Below are positions 7,847 to 18,134 of a stretch of 64,000 nt of DNA, one piece after another. Position 1 is the stretch's first letter; every line of letters starts with the position of its first letter. Below the pieces are notes generated by a model. The model was not told where the DNA came from, searched no databases, and worked only from the letters and a program-made list of their open reading frames with translations. The DNA comes from JAEUHO01 sp046350655 (lineage in GTDB: Bacteria > Planctomycetota > PLA2 > JAEUHO01), in NCBI GenBank assembly GCA_046350655.1, contig JAXMAB010000004.1, positions 1,054,001-1,118,000 of the forward strand, read 5' to 3'. Made by a program: the position numbers and the translations under genes.

Positions 7847-10654
7847 TCACTGGTCGTACGTGAAGCGGACGGACCAACGGTCGAGGTAGGGGCCGGCGTC
7901 GAACGGGCCCATGGTCGAGGGCAGGAAGAACGTCACGCGGAAGCGGACGAACTCCATGCCGGCGAGCTGCGCGAAGCCGGAGGGCGACACGCCGCCCGGC
8001 AGGACGCCGCCGACGTCCGCGACGTCGAGGGCCGGCGGGGGAACGTCGGCCACCCAGGTCGGCTCCGTGACCGCGCCGGAGTCCACGAAGTGGCCGACGG
8101 CGCGCCACCCCGTGCCGACGGCGCTCGGCGTCCCGTCGGCGTTCGCGGCGAAGCCCTCGGCCTCGACGAAGATCGCCGTGCGGCCCCCGCCGCGGCTCGC
8201 GACGAGCGGGATGCCGGCGACGAAGTCCGCCGCGGTCGGCGAGAGGAAGACCGGCGCGAACGGGCCCGCGTCGATCAGCTTCGTGACGAGGGTCGGGCGC
8301 AGGCCGCCGCCCTGGAACCGCGTCGCGTCGAACACGCCGCGGTAGAAGCCCGCGCCGCCCTCGCCCGGAACCACCGTCGCGGCGCCGAGCCCGGTCACGA
8401 TCGAGTCCGAGTCCTCGATCACGATGCGGCCGAGGCCGCCCGCGCCGCCGTTGTTGGCGGGCGCGTTGTTCGCGGGGTACGCGAGGCTCGTGCCGCCCGC
8501 GCCGCCGTTGGCGGTGAGCACGGCGCCCGCGCCGAGCACCACGTCGCCCGGCGTCAGCAGCCGGATGCCGCCGCCGGAGCCGCCGCCGCCGCCCGCGCCG
8601 GAACCGACGACCGCGCCGCCCTGCGTGCCTCCGTTGCCGCCGCGGCTCCCCTGGGCGTCCACGGTCCCGGAGATGCGGATCGAGCCCTGCGCCGTGAGGT
8701 CGACGAACCCGCCGCCCGCGCCGCCGCCGCCGCCGCACCCGAAGTACGCCGTGCCGTTCGCCGGCAGGCCCTGCTGGGACCCGCCGCCGCCGCCGCCCGA
8801 CCCGGCCTCCGCGGTCGGCATGCGGCTGCCGAGCGTGCCGTACGTCCCGCCGCCGGCCCCGTCGATGACGGTGCTCATCAGCGCGCGCGGGTTGCCGCCC
8901 GCGCCGTTCGCGGTGCCGGGGGCGCCGGTGGTCGCGTGCCCGCCGCCGCCGCCCGAGGCCGGGAACCGGTTGACCGCCGCGATCTGGTTCTGCAGCGTGC
9001 CGACGCCGCCGCGGCCCGCGCCCTGGAGCACCGGGTCGGTGTCGCCGCCCGAGCCGGGCGCCGTGCCCCACGCGCCGGAGCCGTAGCCCGCCTCGCCGTT
9101 GCCGCCGTACACGAGGAGGTTGCCGTTCACGTTGCGGCCCACGCCTCCGCTGCCGCCGCCCGCGACGCCGACGCCGCCCGCCGCGTCACCGCTGGACGTG
9201 CCGTTGCCGGTCTGTCCGGCGCCGGACGGCGCGCCGTTGCCGCCGTCGCCGCGGGCGAGGAGCCGCGCGCCCGCCTCGATCGTGAGGTCGCCGCGCACGA
9301 GGATGATCGCGGGGTTCACGCCCGTCAGTCGCACCGTCACGCCGCTGCGGATGCGGAACGAGCGGTACTCGAACACCACCGCGGCCGAGCCGTCCGTCGA
9401 GTTGCGGCAGGTGTTCCGCGTCGTCCCCGTCGAGAGGTTCACGTCGGTCGGCGGGTCGAAGTCGTCGAGCAGCCCGTCGTTGGCGGTGGGCGGGATCGCC
9501 GCCGAGCACGCGCCGCCGCCGTTCACGTGGCCGTTCTCCGTGCCCGGCCCCGACGCCGAGGTCAGGTTCCCGAACGGGCCGTTGTCGCCGTCGCCCGCCA
9601 CGAGCAGGAACCCGGTCACGCGGCTCGACGACCGAGCCGTGTCGAGCTCCGCCGTCGTGCTGCCGGCGTCGGCCTGCACGTCGGCCGCGAACTCGAGCGG
9701 GAGCGACCGCGTCTGCACCGGCCGGTCCTCGGTCGTGAACGCGAACGCGTACGACGGCAGCGGGTTGCCCCCGAAGTCCGTGACCGTGTTGTCGAGGCGC
9801 ACCACGATCAGCGCGTTGTCGGGCCACTCGCCGAACCGCGGCACGATGCGCAGGCGCGTCGAGAGCGTGGTCTGCGTGAACTGGTAGTCGCACCGGATCG
9901 TGCGGGCCGGCGCCGTCGGCGTGCCGCTGCCCCACGTCGTCGGGTCGCCCGGGGTCTGGTCCGCGGCCGGCGAGAACGGGCCCGTCGCGACCTGCGTCAC
10001 GGTGACCCCGTTCGCCGTCACGGTGCACGGGTCGAGGTTCTCGCTGAACACGATCTCCACCGCGTTCGACGGCGAGATCGGCACCCCGGCCGTCCCGTCC
10101 GCGGGCGTCACGGACAGCACCGTCGGCAGCGCACCGGGCCTCGCGTCCTCGAAGAGCTCCGGGTCGGTCTCGGGGCGCGTGTGGAACGTCAGGCCCTCGG
10201 TCACCGTCGCCGCGAGCGGCGCGCCGCCGACGCCCCGCACCGCGAAGTGCTCGGGGTGCCCGATCACCGTGACGCGGTAGTCGGTGTCCGGCTGCAGCCC
10301 GCCGTCGGAGAGGTCGCAGAGGCCGGGCAGGCGCGGCTCGAACCGCACGCGCGACCCCTGCACCACCGAGATGCCCGTGACCTGCGGCCCGAAGGCCGGG
10401 CCCTGCCGGATCTGGAACGAGTCCGGCCCCACGGAGTCCGGGTCGATCGCGTCGCTGAAGACGAACTCGAGCGTGCGGTTCAGCGGCACGTTGCCCTGAC
10501 CGCGCTGGAGGAAGTCCACCAGGACGATGCCCGTCGGCGTCGAGGGCCCTCCCGCGGACCCGCCTCCGCCGCACCCGGACGCCGCGAGCGCCAACCCCGC
10601 GGCGGCGACGATCGATCCGGGGCGCGTCCGACCACGAGGTCCGTGCCAGCGCAT
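7847..10654 (-). CDS. Large surface lipoprotein with Big_5-like domains and Gly-rich repeats
   Basis: A 935-residue protein with a lipoprotein signal (ALAASGC). Near residues 30-260 are two SbsA/Big_5-type Ig-like modules (VPLNRTLEFVFSDAIDPDS; VPISPSNAVEIVFSENLDP). The middle half is dominated by Gly-rich repeats such as SGGGGGHATT and GCGGGGGAGGG interleaved with short beta-strand motifs (GSIRISGTVDAQG), as expected for a surface beta-helix or adhesin. The C-terminus lacks an obvious anchor. The ATG at 10654 has GGAGGG 7 nt upstream, and an ATG two codons earlier is too close to it. The role is probably in the envelope or attachment. Confidence 0.8.
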   Translation of the reverse strand: MRWHGPRGRTRPGSIVAAAGLALAASGCGGGGSAGGPSTPTGIVLVDFLQRGQGNVPLNRTLEFVFSDAIDPDSVGPDSFQIRQGPAFGPQVTGISVVQGSRVRFEPRLPGLCDLSDGGLQPDTDYRVTVIGHPEHFAVRGVGGAPLAATVTEGLTFHTRPETDPELFEDARPGALPTVLSVTPADGTAGVPISPSNAVEIVFSENLDPCTVTANGVTVTQVATGPFSPAADQTPGDPTTWGSGTPTAPARTIRCDYQFTQTTLSTRLRIVPRFGEWPDNALIVVRLDNTVTDFGGNPLPSYAFAFTTEDRPVQTRSLPLEFAADVQADAGSTTAELDTARSSSRVTGFLLVAGDGDNGPFGNLTSASGPGTENGHVNGGGACSAAIPPTANDGLLDDFDPPTDVNLSTGTTRNTCRNSTDGSAAVVFEYRSFRIRSGVTVRLTGVNPAIILVRGDLTIEAGARLLARGDGGNGAPSGAGQTGNGTSSGDAAGGVGVAGGGSGGVGRNVNGNLLVYGGNGEAGYGSGAWGTAPGSGGDTDPVLQGAGRGGVGTLQNQIAAVNRFPASGGGGGHATTGAPGTANGAGGNPRALMSTVIDGAGGGTYGTLGSRMPTAEAGSGGGGGGSQQGLPANGTAYFGCGGGGGAGGGFVDLTAQGSIRISGTVDAQGSRGGNGGTQGGAVVGSGAGGGGGSGGGIRLLTPGDVVLGAGAVLTANGGAGGTSLAYPANNAPANNGGAGGLGRIVIEDSDSIVTGLGAATVVPGEGGAGFYRGVFDATRFQGGGLRPTLVTKLIDAGPFAPVFLSPTAADFVAGIPLVASRGGGRTAIFVEAEGFAANADGTPSAVGTGWRAVGHFVDSGAVTEPTWVADVPPPALDVADVGGVLPGGVSPSGFAQLAGMEFVRFRVTFFLPSTMGPFDAGPYLDRWSVRFTYDQ

Positions 10655-10792
10655 GTGCATTCCCTCCACCCTCGCGCGCAGCCCGGACGCCCGCCCCTCC
10701 ATGGCAACCGACGGGCCACGCGGTTGTAACGGCCGAGGGTCGCGCGCAACCGTCTGTCGTCCTTGCGGTTGCGGCGGTCGGTTGCGGGGGTA

Positions 10793-10803
10793 CGCGAGGC
10801 CCG
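10793..10803 (+). repeat. CGCGAGGCCCG dispersed repeat core
   Basis: Exact core copy in the form GTACGCGAGGCCCGCCGGCCG. The right arm is degenerate. It lies in the divergent region between the Gly-rich lipoprotein and SemiSWEET. Confidence 0.7.
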
Positions 10804-10870
10804 CCGGCCGTTCGCGACGGCACGGCGAGCGGACTCGCACGGCAAATGCGGGCGGGGACCGCGCGTCCGT

Positions 10871-10876
10871 TACATT
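10871..10876 (+). promoter_or_regulatory. -10 box TACATT, leaderless start
   Basis: TACATT ends 8 nt before the GTG of the SemiSWEET gene, with no Shine-Dalgarno sequence between. Confidence 0.6.
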
Positions 10877-10884
10877 CCGCCGCC

Positions 10885-11139
10885 GTGCCGCTCAACGACC
10901 TCATCGGTTTCGTCGCCGCCGTCCTCACCACGAGCGCGTTCGTGCCCCAGGCGTGGATGACGTGGAAGACCCGCTCCGCGCACGGCGTGTCCCTCGGGAT
11001 GTACGTCGTGTTCGTGCTCGGGGTCGCGCTGTGGCTCTGGTACGGCATCAACCTCGGGTCGATGCCGATCATCGTCGCGAACGCCGTGACGTTGTCGCTC
11101 GCGACGTTCATCCTCGTGATGAAGCTGCGGTTCGGTTAG
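10885..11139 (+). CDS. SemiSWEET sugar transporter
   Basis: An 84-residue, three-helix PQ-loop protein. It has DLIGFVAAVLTTSAFVPQ in helix 1 with the conserved Pro-Gln, then WKTRSAHGVSLGMY, LWLWYGI and ANAVTLSLATFILVMKLRFG. Bacterial SemiSWEETs are 85-95 residues and work as dimers that move sugars across the inner membrane. GTG at 10885 is chosen because family members begin just before the LIG(Y/F)VAA motif and a TACATT box precedes it. An ATG at 10846 would add an atypical 13-residue extension. Confidence 0.93.
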   Translation: MPLNDLIGFVAAVLTTSAFVPQAWMTWKTRSAHGVSLGMYVVFVLGVALWLWYGINLGSMPIIVANAVTLSLATFILVMKLRFG

Positions 11140-11324
11140 GAGCCTTCTCCAGTGGCGTCCCTGTTGCGCCCGGTGATCCTCTCGCTGCGGCGGGCCTGCT
11201 CGCCTCGCGTCGGTCCCGCCGGGCTCGCGACGGACACCCCTGGAATCGGCTCTAGGCGCTGCTCGCGGTGCGTCGCGTGGCGAGCCCGTCGCGTACGGTT
11301 GAATGGCCGATGGAGGAGCGCCCC

Positions 11325-11777
11325 GTGAACCTCGAGATCCACGTCGCCGTCGACGTGCTGCCGCACGCCGCCGACCTCGCGTTGCCCGCCTATGCGACGG
11401 CGGGGGCCGCGGGGCTCGACCTCGTCGCGGCGGTGCCCGCGCCCGTGACGATCGCGCCCGGCGGCCGGGCGTTGGTGCCGACGGGTCTGCGGATCGCGGT
11501 GCCCGAGGGGTTCGAGGCGCAGGTGAGACCGCGCAGCGGGTTCGCGTGGAAGCAGGGGCTCGTCGTCCCGAACAGCCCGGGCACGATCGACGCGGACTAC
11601 CGCGGCGAGGTCGCCGTGATCCTCATGAACCTCGGCGCGGAGCCGGTCGTGATCGCGCGCGGGACGCGCATCGCGCAGCTCGTGTTCGCGCCGGTCGCGC
11701 GCGCGACGTGGGTGCCGACGACGACGCTGCCGCCGACGGCCCGCGGCGCCGGCGGGTTCGGCCACACCGGCGCCTGA
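11325..11777 (+). CDS. dut: dUTP diphosphatase
   Basis: A 150-residue trimeric dUTPase that hydrolyses dUTP to dUMP and pyrophosphate, keeping uracil out of DNA and feeding dTMP synthesis. All five motifs are visible: YATAGAAGLDL, PRSGFAWKQGL (with RSG), NSPGTIDADYRGE with the catalytic Asp, RIAQLVF, and the C-terminal P-loop-like RGAGGFGHTG. GTG 11325 is preferred because GGAGG lies 8 nt upstream. An upstream ATG at 11310 overlaps that Shine-Dalgarno sequence. The gene is convergent with the universal stress gene, with only 9 bp between stops. Confidence 0.97.
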   Translation: MNLEIHVAVDVLPHAADLALPAYATAGAAGLDLVAAVPAPVTIAPGGRALVPTGLRIAVPEGFEAQVRPRSGFAWKQGLVVPNSPGTIDADYRGEVAVILMNLGAEPVVIARGTRIAQLVFAPVARATWVPTTTLPPTARGAGGFGHTGA

Positions 11778-11786
11778 CGGCGCGGG

Positions 11787-12257
11787 TCAGGCCTTGCCGA
11801 AGCCGTTGCGGACGAGGATCACCGGGATCTTCCCGGACTTCACGACGTCCGTCGCGACGCTGCCCATCAGCACGCGGCCGATGCCGGTGCGGCCGTGGGT
11901 GCCCATCACCACGACGTCGGCGCCGACGCGCGTGGCCTCGCGGTGGATCGTCGCCGTCGGGTTGCCGTCCTTCACGACGTGGATCTCGTGGCGGACGTTG
12001 CTCGCGTTGTCCGGCACGAGGCGCTTCAGGTGCGCGCGCACCTTCTTCTCGTGGGCCTCGTCGGACGCCGGCGAGGCGGGCAGCAGCACCACGGGCGCGG
12101 CATCGAGCGGCGAGAGCACGTACGCGGGCTCCCAGACGTGCAGCAGGTGGACGGTCCCGCCCGGCGCCACGAGCGCGAACGCGAGCGCCACGGCTTCGTC
12201 GCCGGTGGCGGACAGGTCGGTCGGGCACAGGATGGAGGCGAAGGGGGGGCGCTTCAC
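11787..12257 (-). CDS. Universal stress protein (UspA family)
   Basis: A 156-residue single UspA domain. It begins FASILCPTDLS (Asp of the nucleotide site) and ends with the ATP-binding GTHGRTGIGRVLMGSVATDVV motif (G-2x-G-9x-G-S/T) and IPVILVRNG. The predicted role is ATP-binding stress response in the cytoplasm. The GTG start overlaps the stop of the CBS gene (GTGA) and GGGAG lies upstream, so the two genes are translationally coupled. Pairing a CBS protein with a Usp suggests adenylate-responsive regulation. That is inference from the families. Confidence 0.93.
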   Translation of the reverse strand: MKRPPFASILCPTDLSATGDEAVALAFALVAPGGTVHLLHVWEPAYVLSPLDAAPVVLLPASPASDEAHEKKVRAHLKRLVPDNASNVRHEIHVVKDGNPTATIHREATRVGADVVVMGTHGRTGIGRVLMGSVATDVVKSGKIPVILVRNGFGKA

Positions 12258-12988
12258 GGGGGACTCCCTTGCGTTGGACCGGGTGCGCCGGCCTGGGCGA
12301 TCACCTGCAGGACCTCGAAACTCCCGACGATGCCGGCGAAGTGACCGCCGCTCTCCACGAGCACGCGGTGGATGCGCTTCTCGACCATCGTCCGGGCGAC
12401 GTCCGCGAGCGGCGCGTCGGCGGGGACGCTGAAGACCTCGGCGGTCATCACGTCCTCGGCCGTCTCCTCGGTCTCCTCGGGGAGCTCGGTCAGCTCGTAG
12501 TCGTCGTCCTCGAGCTCTTCCGAGGAGAGGTGGAAGTACCCGCGGGACCGGCGCGGCCTCGCGTCGGCGTCCTCGACGTAGCGTTCGACGAGGTCGCGGA
12601 GGGAGATGACGCCGACGATGGCGCCGGTCTCGTCGGTGACGGGCGCGCCCGAGATCTTCTGGTCGGCCATGACGCGCTCGACTTCCGACAACGGCGTGGC
12701 CCGGTCGATCGTGATGACGTCCCGTCGCATGACGTCGCGGGCGGTCAGGTGGGGCCACGGGTGCCGCGGCGCGGCGGGGGGGACGCGCCCCCCCGGGGGG
12801 AGGACCTCGGCGGTCACCGTCCGGGGCGGCGGCGCCGCCGGGCGGCGCGGGGCCGCGGGCTCGGCCGCTCGGCGGCGGTGCGCCTGCCGGCCCGAGGGGG
12901 TCTTCCCCGACGGGGCCCGGGCCTTGCGTCCGGAGGCTCCGCCTCGGCCCGACGGGCGGGAGGCGGACTTCTTCGGACGCGCGGACAT
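12254..12988 (-). CDS. CBS-pair protein with basic N-terminal tail
   Basis: A 244-residue protein. Residues 1-75 are a disordered Ser/Arg/Pro/Ala-rich basic tail. Two CBS motifs follow: DVMRRDVITIDRATPLSEVE...GAPVTDETGAIVGVISLRDLVE, and DVMTAEVFSVPADAPLADVA...GGHFAGIVGSFEVLQ. An acidic insert (SSEELEDDDYELTELPEETEE) separates them. CBS pairs usually bind adenosyl ligands. ATG 12988 has GGAG 9 nt upstream. It is the first gene of a two-gene operon with the universal stress protein. The basic tail could bind nucleic acid or polyphosphate. I do not recognise it. Confidence 0.88.
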   Translation of the reverse strand: MSARPKKSASRPSGRGGASGRKARAPSGKTPSGRQAHRRRAAEPAAPRRPAAPPPRTVTAEVLPPGGRVPPAAPRHPWPHLTARDVMRRDVITIDRATPLSEVERVMADQKISGAPVTDETGAIVGVISLRDLVERYVEDADARPRRSRGYFHLSSEELEDDDYELTELPEETEETAEDVMTAEVFSVPADAPLADVARTMVEKRIHRVLVESGGHFAGIVGSFEVLQVIAQAGAPGPTQGSPP

Positions 12989-13074
12989 GCGACGGACTCC
13001 ACCGGGCACGGCCCGACCGCCGGGCCCCGGGGGGGCTACGCCAATCCCGTGCCCAAGGCCGATTCGGGGGCGCC

Positions 13075-13097
13075 CCGGACGCAAGTCCGGTCGTTTT
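13075..13097 (+). terminator. Short hairpin with T-run in divergent promoter region
   Basis: CCGGAC-GCAA-GTCCGG followed by TCGTTTT. It looks like a small rho-independent terminator or attenuator, but lies about 120 bp before the response-regulator start rather than after a gene. Confidence 0.3.
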
Positions 13098-13200
13098 CCG
13101 GGTTCCGGCGCGAGGGGGCGTGAATCCGTCCGGGTTCGGTGCGGAACGATCCCCATTCGGTTGGGGCGGGATCCCCGGCGTCGCGACCGAACCGACGGTG

Positions 13201-13206
13201 TATCGT
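13201..13206 (+). promoter_or_regulatory. -10 box TATCGT
   Basis: TATCGT ends 9 nt before the GTG of the NtrC-type regulator. The intervening CCGGAGACC holds only a weak GGAG that is too near the start for a standard leader. Confidence 0.45.
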
Positions 13207-13215
13207 CCGGAGACC

Positions 13216-14582
<1,367 letters not shown>

Positions 14583-14586
<4 letters not shown>

Positions 14587-15749
14587 GCCGCGCCGGCGCG
14601 GGCGACGTCTCGCCGGCCGCGACCACGCTGATCGGCGTCGTCCGTGAGGGGCTCGCGCTGCGGCCCGAGGAGGAGGCGCGGCTGCGCACGGCGGGCCCGC
14701 GGCTCCTCGGCGAGGTCGAGGCGTGGGTCGAGCGGTTCTACGCGCGCCTGCTGCTCGACCCGACGGCCGCGCGGCTGTTCGTGGACGAGGCCTCGGTGCT
14801 GCGGCTGAAGCGGTCGCTCGCCGGCTGGGCGCACGAGATGTTCCACCTGCCGTTCGACACGGCGTACGAGGGGACCCGCGCCGAGATCGGCCGCGTGCAC
14901 GTGCGGATCGGGATGCCGATCCACCTGATGGTGACGGCGATGGGCGGGCTGCGGCGCGACGTCGTCGCGAGCGTCGAGCGGCTGTGGGGCGACGACGTCG
15001 AGGGGGCGAAGCTCGTGCGCACGGCGGTCGAGAAGGCGCTCGACCTCGAGCTGGCGCTGATGCTGACGCAGTTCGAGCGCCGCCGGCTCGAGCTCGAGCG
15101 CGACCGGTCGCGCGCGGAGGACCTGGGCCGTCTCGCGCGGCGCTTCGAGCGCATCGCGCAGGAGGCGGTGTCCGCGGCGCTGTGCCACACGCATCTGCTG
15201 CGGGACGCCGACGCGAGGCCCGATCGCGAGCACCGGCTCGGCGAGCTCGAGACCGTGATGCGGGCCCTGCTCGGCGCGGTACGGCGGATGGCGCTGCCCG
15301 TGGGCGAGGACGCGCCGCCGCGCCCGTTCCCGGTGCGCGCGCTCGTGGACGCCGCGCTCGCGGAGGTGAGCCTGCCGGCGCACACCGACGTCGCGATCCG
15401 GGTCGACCCGCCGACGCTCGAGGTCGCGGTGCGCGAGGTGCCCGTGGTGCGGGCGATCACCGAGCTGCTGCAGAACGCCGCCAACCACGACCCCGGCGGC
15501 CGGCTGCACGTGCTCGCGCGCGCGACCGACGGCGGCGGCGCGGTGGTCGAGGTGACGGACGGCGGGCCGGGCTGGCCGCCGCACGTGCGCAGCATCGCCG
15601 ACGTCGTCGCGGGCCGGAGCGGCATGGGCCTCTCGGTCGTCGAGGACGTCGTCGAGGGCCACGGGGGCGCCGTCGAGCTGTTCCAGGCGCAGGGCGGCGG
15701 CGCGGGCGTGCGCCTGCGGTTCCCCTCGTCGCGGGAGGGCGCGCCGTGA
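14583..15749 (+). CDS. Globin-coupled sensor histidine kinase
   Basis: A 388-residue cytoplasmic protein. Residues 25-190 are a protoglobin domain with the proximal haem His in the signature RVHVRIGMP (His106). A helical linker (about 195-255) should be the dimerisation region, but I see no standard H-box: the His residues there are in CHTHLL. Residues 270-385 are an HATPase domain with N-box TELLQNAANHD, G1 TDGGPGWP and G2 GRSGMGLSVVEDVVEGHGG. It probably binds O2, NO or CO through haem. The GTG overlaps the regulator stop by 4 nt. Whether it phosphorylates itself or only modulates the second kinase is unclear. Confidence 0.87.
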
Positions 15750-17038
15750 GGGTCGCGCTCCGCGTCGGCAACGACCTCCTGCGGCGGGCGCTCGCCGACG
15801 TCCTCGCGGCGGCGGGGCACGAGGTCGAGCGGAACGCGACGCCGACCACGCGCGCCGACCTCTTCGTCGTGTCGGAGCCGGCGCTCCTGCGCGCGCAGCC
15901 CGTCGCGCCGACGCTGGTGCTGCGGCCCGCGCCCGGCACGGTCGTCGACGCCGACCCCGTGGCGGCGCTGCGCCGCGTGCTCCGCGCCGGCGGCGTCGTC
16001 GCGTGGGCCCCGCCCCTCGAACCGGCCGACCTGATCGCCGCGCTCGGCGCCGGCGAGGACCGCGAACGCGTCCCGCGCGTCCCCTCGGAGGCGGGGCTCG
16101 ACCTCGCGCCCGACGCCTGGCTCCTCGTGGACCCGACGTCGGGCGCCGTCCGCTGGGCGAACGCGGCGGCCCGCGTGACGTCGGCGACGACCGACCTCGA
16201 GGCGTGGGTGGACGACCGCGCGCCCGAGCTGCGTCGCGCGCTCGCGGAGCGCGCCGCCGGCCGCCGTCGCGTGGACAGCGCGGCCGGGCCGCGCAACGCG
16301 GTGTGGTGGACCGAGCCGTCGGGCCAGCGGGTCGTGGGCCTGCTCGCCGGGCCCGGCGAGGACGCCGACCTCGCGGCGGGCAACGTCCGGACGCTCGCGG
16401 AGCTCGGGCGCACGCTGTCGGTGCTCGCCCACGAGCTGCGCAACCCGATCGCGTCGCTCGCCGGCGCGCTCGACATGCTGGGCAACGGCACCCCCGAGGA
16501 CCAGGCCGAGGTCATCGAGCTCGCGCGGGGCCGGCTCGTCGGCATGCGGGCCCTCCTCGACGACGTCCTCCGCTACGCGCGCCCGTTCCGCGGCGAGCCC
16601 ACGATCGTCGACGTGGCGGCCGTCGTCGAGTCGGCCGAGGCCGCGGTCCGCGCCGACGCGCGCCTCGCGCGGTGCGTCTTCGAGCACCGCGTCGGCGGGG
16701 ACGTCGTGTACGCGCGCGCCCACGAGGAGCCGCTGCGGCAGGCGCTCGTCAACCTGCTGATGAACGCCGGCGAGGCGATGAACGGGGTCGGCCGCGTGCT
16801 CACCCGCGTCGACGTCGAGGGCGCCTGGGCCGTGGTGCGCGTCGTGGACGAGGGGCCGGGGATCGCGAAGGACCACCTCGAGCGGGTCTTCGAGCCGTTC
16901 TGGACGACGAAGGCGACCGGCACGGGCCTCGGGCTCGCGCACGTGCGTCGCGTCGCCGAGGCGGCGGGCGGTCGCGTGCGTGTCGAGCCGCAGGCGCGCG
17001 GCGCGTGTTTCCGCATCGACCTCCACCTGGTCGTCTGA
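15746..17038 (+). CDS. Histidine kinase with pseudo-receiver and PAS-like domains
   Basis: A 430-residue soluble kinase. Residues 1-110 look like a receiver fold without an acceptor Asp (ADLFVVSEPALL) and with CheY-like strand/helix periodicity. Residues 118-210 resemble a PAS domain (WLLVDPTSGAVRWANAAA). The HisKA H-box is VLAHELRNPIASLAG, and the HATPase carries N-box NLLMNAGEAM, G1 DEGPGIA, F-box VFEPFWTTK and G2 GTGLGLAHV. All catalytic boxes are intact, so it is the probable phosphodonor for the NtrC-type regulator. The GTG overlaps the upstream stop by 4 nt (GTGA). Confidence 0.9.
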   Translation: MRVALRVGNDLLRRALADVLAAAGHEVERNATPTTRADLFVVSEPALLRAQPVAPTLVLRPAPGTVVDADPVAALRRVLRAGGVVAWAPPLEPADLIAALGAGEDRERVPRVPSEAGLDLAPDAWLLVDPTSGAVRWANAAARVTSATTDLEAWVDDRAPELRRALAERAAGRRRVDSAAGPRNAVWWTEPSGQRVVGLLAGPGEDADLAAGNVRTLAELGRTLSVLAHELRNPIASLAGALDMLGNGTPEDQAEVIELARGRLVGMRALLDDVLRYARPFRGEPTIVDVAAVVESAEAAVRADARLARCVFEHRVGGDVVYARAHEEPLRQALVNLLMNAGEAMNGVGRVLTRVDVEGAWAVVRVVDEGPGIAKDHLERVFEPFWTTKATGTGLGLAHVRRVAEAAGGRVRVEPQARGACFRIDLHLVV

Positions 17039-17144
17039 CACCTCGTCGGCCTCGTTCCGCCACGAGACGCTCGGATCGTGGCGTCGAGTGTGCTATGAAG
17101 ATCGTCCATGCCGCGGCGTTCCGCCGTGGTCCCCTGGAGGCATC

Positions 17145-17333
17145 ATGGCCAAGGCTCGTCGTACGACCCATCGCAGCAAGACCGGCAAGAAGCTGTACGC
17201 GGTGCGCTCGAAGGAGGGGAAGTTCAAGGACATCCAGACCTACAAGCGCGCGCACGGCGCCGACCTGCGCAAGAAGAGCAAGCCGGAGAAGGCCGCGGCG
17301 GCCAAGCGCGCGACGAAGAAGAAGGCCAAGTAG
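17145..17333 (+). CDS. Small basic protein, conserved-looking
   Basis: A 62-residue Lys/Arg/Ala-rich protein starting MAKARRTTHRSKTGKKLYAV, followed by RSKEGKFKDIQTYKRAHGAD and a histone-H1-like Lys/Ala tail (KAAAAKRATKKKAK). The core resembles a widespread family of uncharacterised small bacterial proteins. Nucleic-acid binding is likely from charge alone. CTGGAGG lies 4 nt before ATG, and TATGAA at about 17092-17097 may be the -10. A strong terminator follows at 17369, so it appears to be a well-expressed single-gene unit. Confidence 0.82.
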   Translation: MAKARRTTHRSKTGKKLYAVRSKEGKFKDIQTYKRAHGADLRKKSKPEKAAAAKRATKKKAK

Positions 17334-17368
17334 CCGCGCTTCGTCCTCCTCGCAAGAGGACCTCATCG

Positions 17369-17401
17369 ACAGGACGCTGCGACTCGTTCGCAGCGTCCTG
17401 T
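17369..17401 (+). terminator. Strong intrinsic terminator
   Basis: A perfect 14-bp stem ACAGGACGCTGCGA/TCGCAGCGTCCTGT with a 5-nt loop CTCGT, followed by TTCGTTTCG. It lies 36 bp downstream of the small basic protein gene and is the clearest rho-independent terminator in the window. Confidence 0.9.
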
Positions 17402-17570
17402 TTCGTTTCGAGCGCTGCTTTGCTCCTCGTCCGGTTCGCCACGGGGCCTGCCTCGTCCGGGGTCTCGATTCGTTCCCGCGCCGACGGCCGCGCGGCGGGG
17501 CGGTCCGCTGCGGGCGGGGGCGGGCGCCGCGGCGGCCGGGTCCACGCGGGAATCGGTCGTGCGCGGGGCA

Positions 17571-17581
17571 CGCGAGGCCCG
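17571..17581 (+). repeat. CGCGAGGCCCG dispersed repeat core
   Basis: Exact core copy (GGCACGCGAGGCCCGG) located 12 nt upstream of the TACGCT -10 box of the DUF6941-like gene, so it overlaps the expected -35 region. Confidence 0.7.
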
Positions 17582-17592
17582 GTCCGCGGGAG

Positions 17593-17598
17593 TACGCT
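17593..17598 (+). promoter_or_regulatory. -10 box TACGCT, leaderless start
   Basis: TACGCT ends 6 nt before the ATG at 17605, with no Shine-Dalgarno sequence. Confidence 0.65.
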
Positions 17599-17604
17599 GC
17601 CGGG

Positions 17605-18045
17605 ATGGAACCCGACGCGCGACGTGCCTGGCCCGAGGATCCGAAGGTCTGCGCGATGCTCCTGTGCGATTACGCGCACCGGGACCCCGCGACCGGGAAG
17701 TTCTCGTTGCTCGGCGTGTTCGACCGCATCCACGCCAAGCAGTTCCCGGCGGCGCACGGGCCGTTCGCGATCTACCTGAACCTCACGAACCTGAACGGGT
17801 CGTACAACCTCTCGATCCACGTGCTGCGCGCCGAGGACGAGTCGTCGGTGGGGGAGACGCGCGCCGCGCAGCCGATCGTGGTGCGCGACCCGCTCGCGCG
17901 GGTCGAGATGGCGCTCAACCTGCCCGGGGGGCTGCCGCTCGCGAAGCCCGGCGCGTACTTGTTCCGCTTGGTGGTGAACGACCGGTCGATCCAGGACCTC
18001 GTGTGCTCGATCGCGGGTCCTCCCCCGGCGCCGCCGGCGGAGTGA
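17605..18045 (+). CDS. DUF6941-like protein
   Basis: A 146-residue soluble protein with PKVCAMLLCDYAHRDPATGKFSLLGVFDRI near the N-terminus, then a beta-rich body (FAIYLNLTNLNGSYNLSIHVL; LFRLVVNDRSI). This pattern matches a family of uncharacterised proteins annotated as DUF6941 that I recall from planctomycetes and others. The name is from memory. Function is unknown. The ATG follows TACGCT by 6 nt. Confidence 0.75.
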   Translation: MEPDARRAWPEDPKVCAMLLCDYAHRDPATGKFSLLGVFDRIHAKQFPAAHGPFAIYLNLTNLNGSYNLSIHVLRAEDESSVGETRAAQPIVVRDPLARVEMALNLPGGLPLAKPGAYLFRLVVNDRSIQDLVCSIAGPPPAPPAE

Positions 18046-18134
18046 ATCCGCTCAAGCGCGCCGCGGCGAGACGCCGATAGGGCCCGGGGGGCGTGCCGTC
18101 CACATCGGCTCGTCTGTTTCCCGGAGGAACTTCC

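Noticed and set aside
8424..9887. Pro-rich frames on the plus strand
   Set aside because: They are the complement of Gly codons of the Gly-rich lipoprotein.
11623..12228. Minus-strand frame overlapping dut and the universal stress gene
   Set aside because: Composition is shadow-like and both overlapped genes have complete family motifs.
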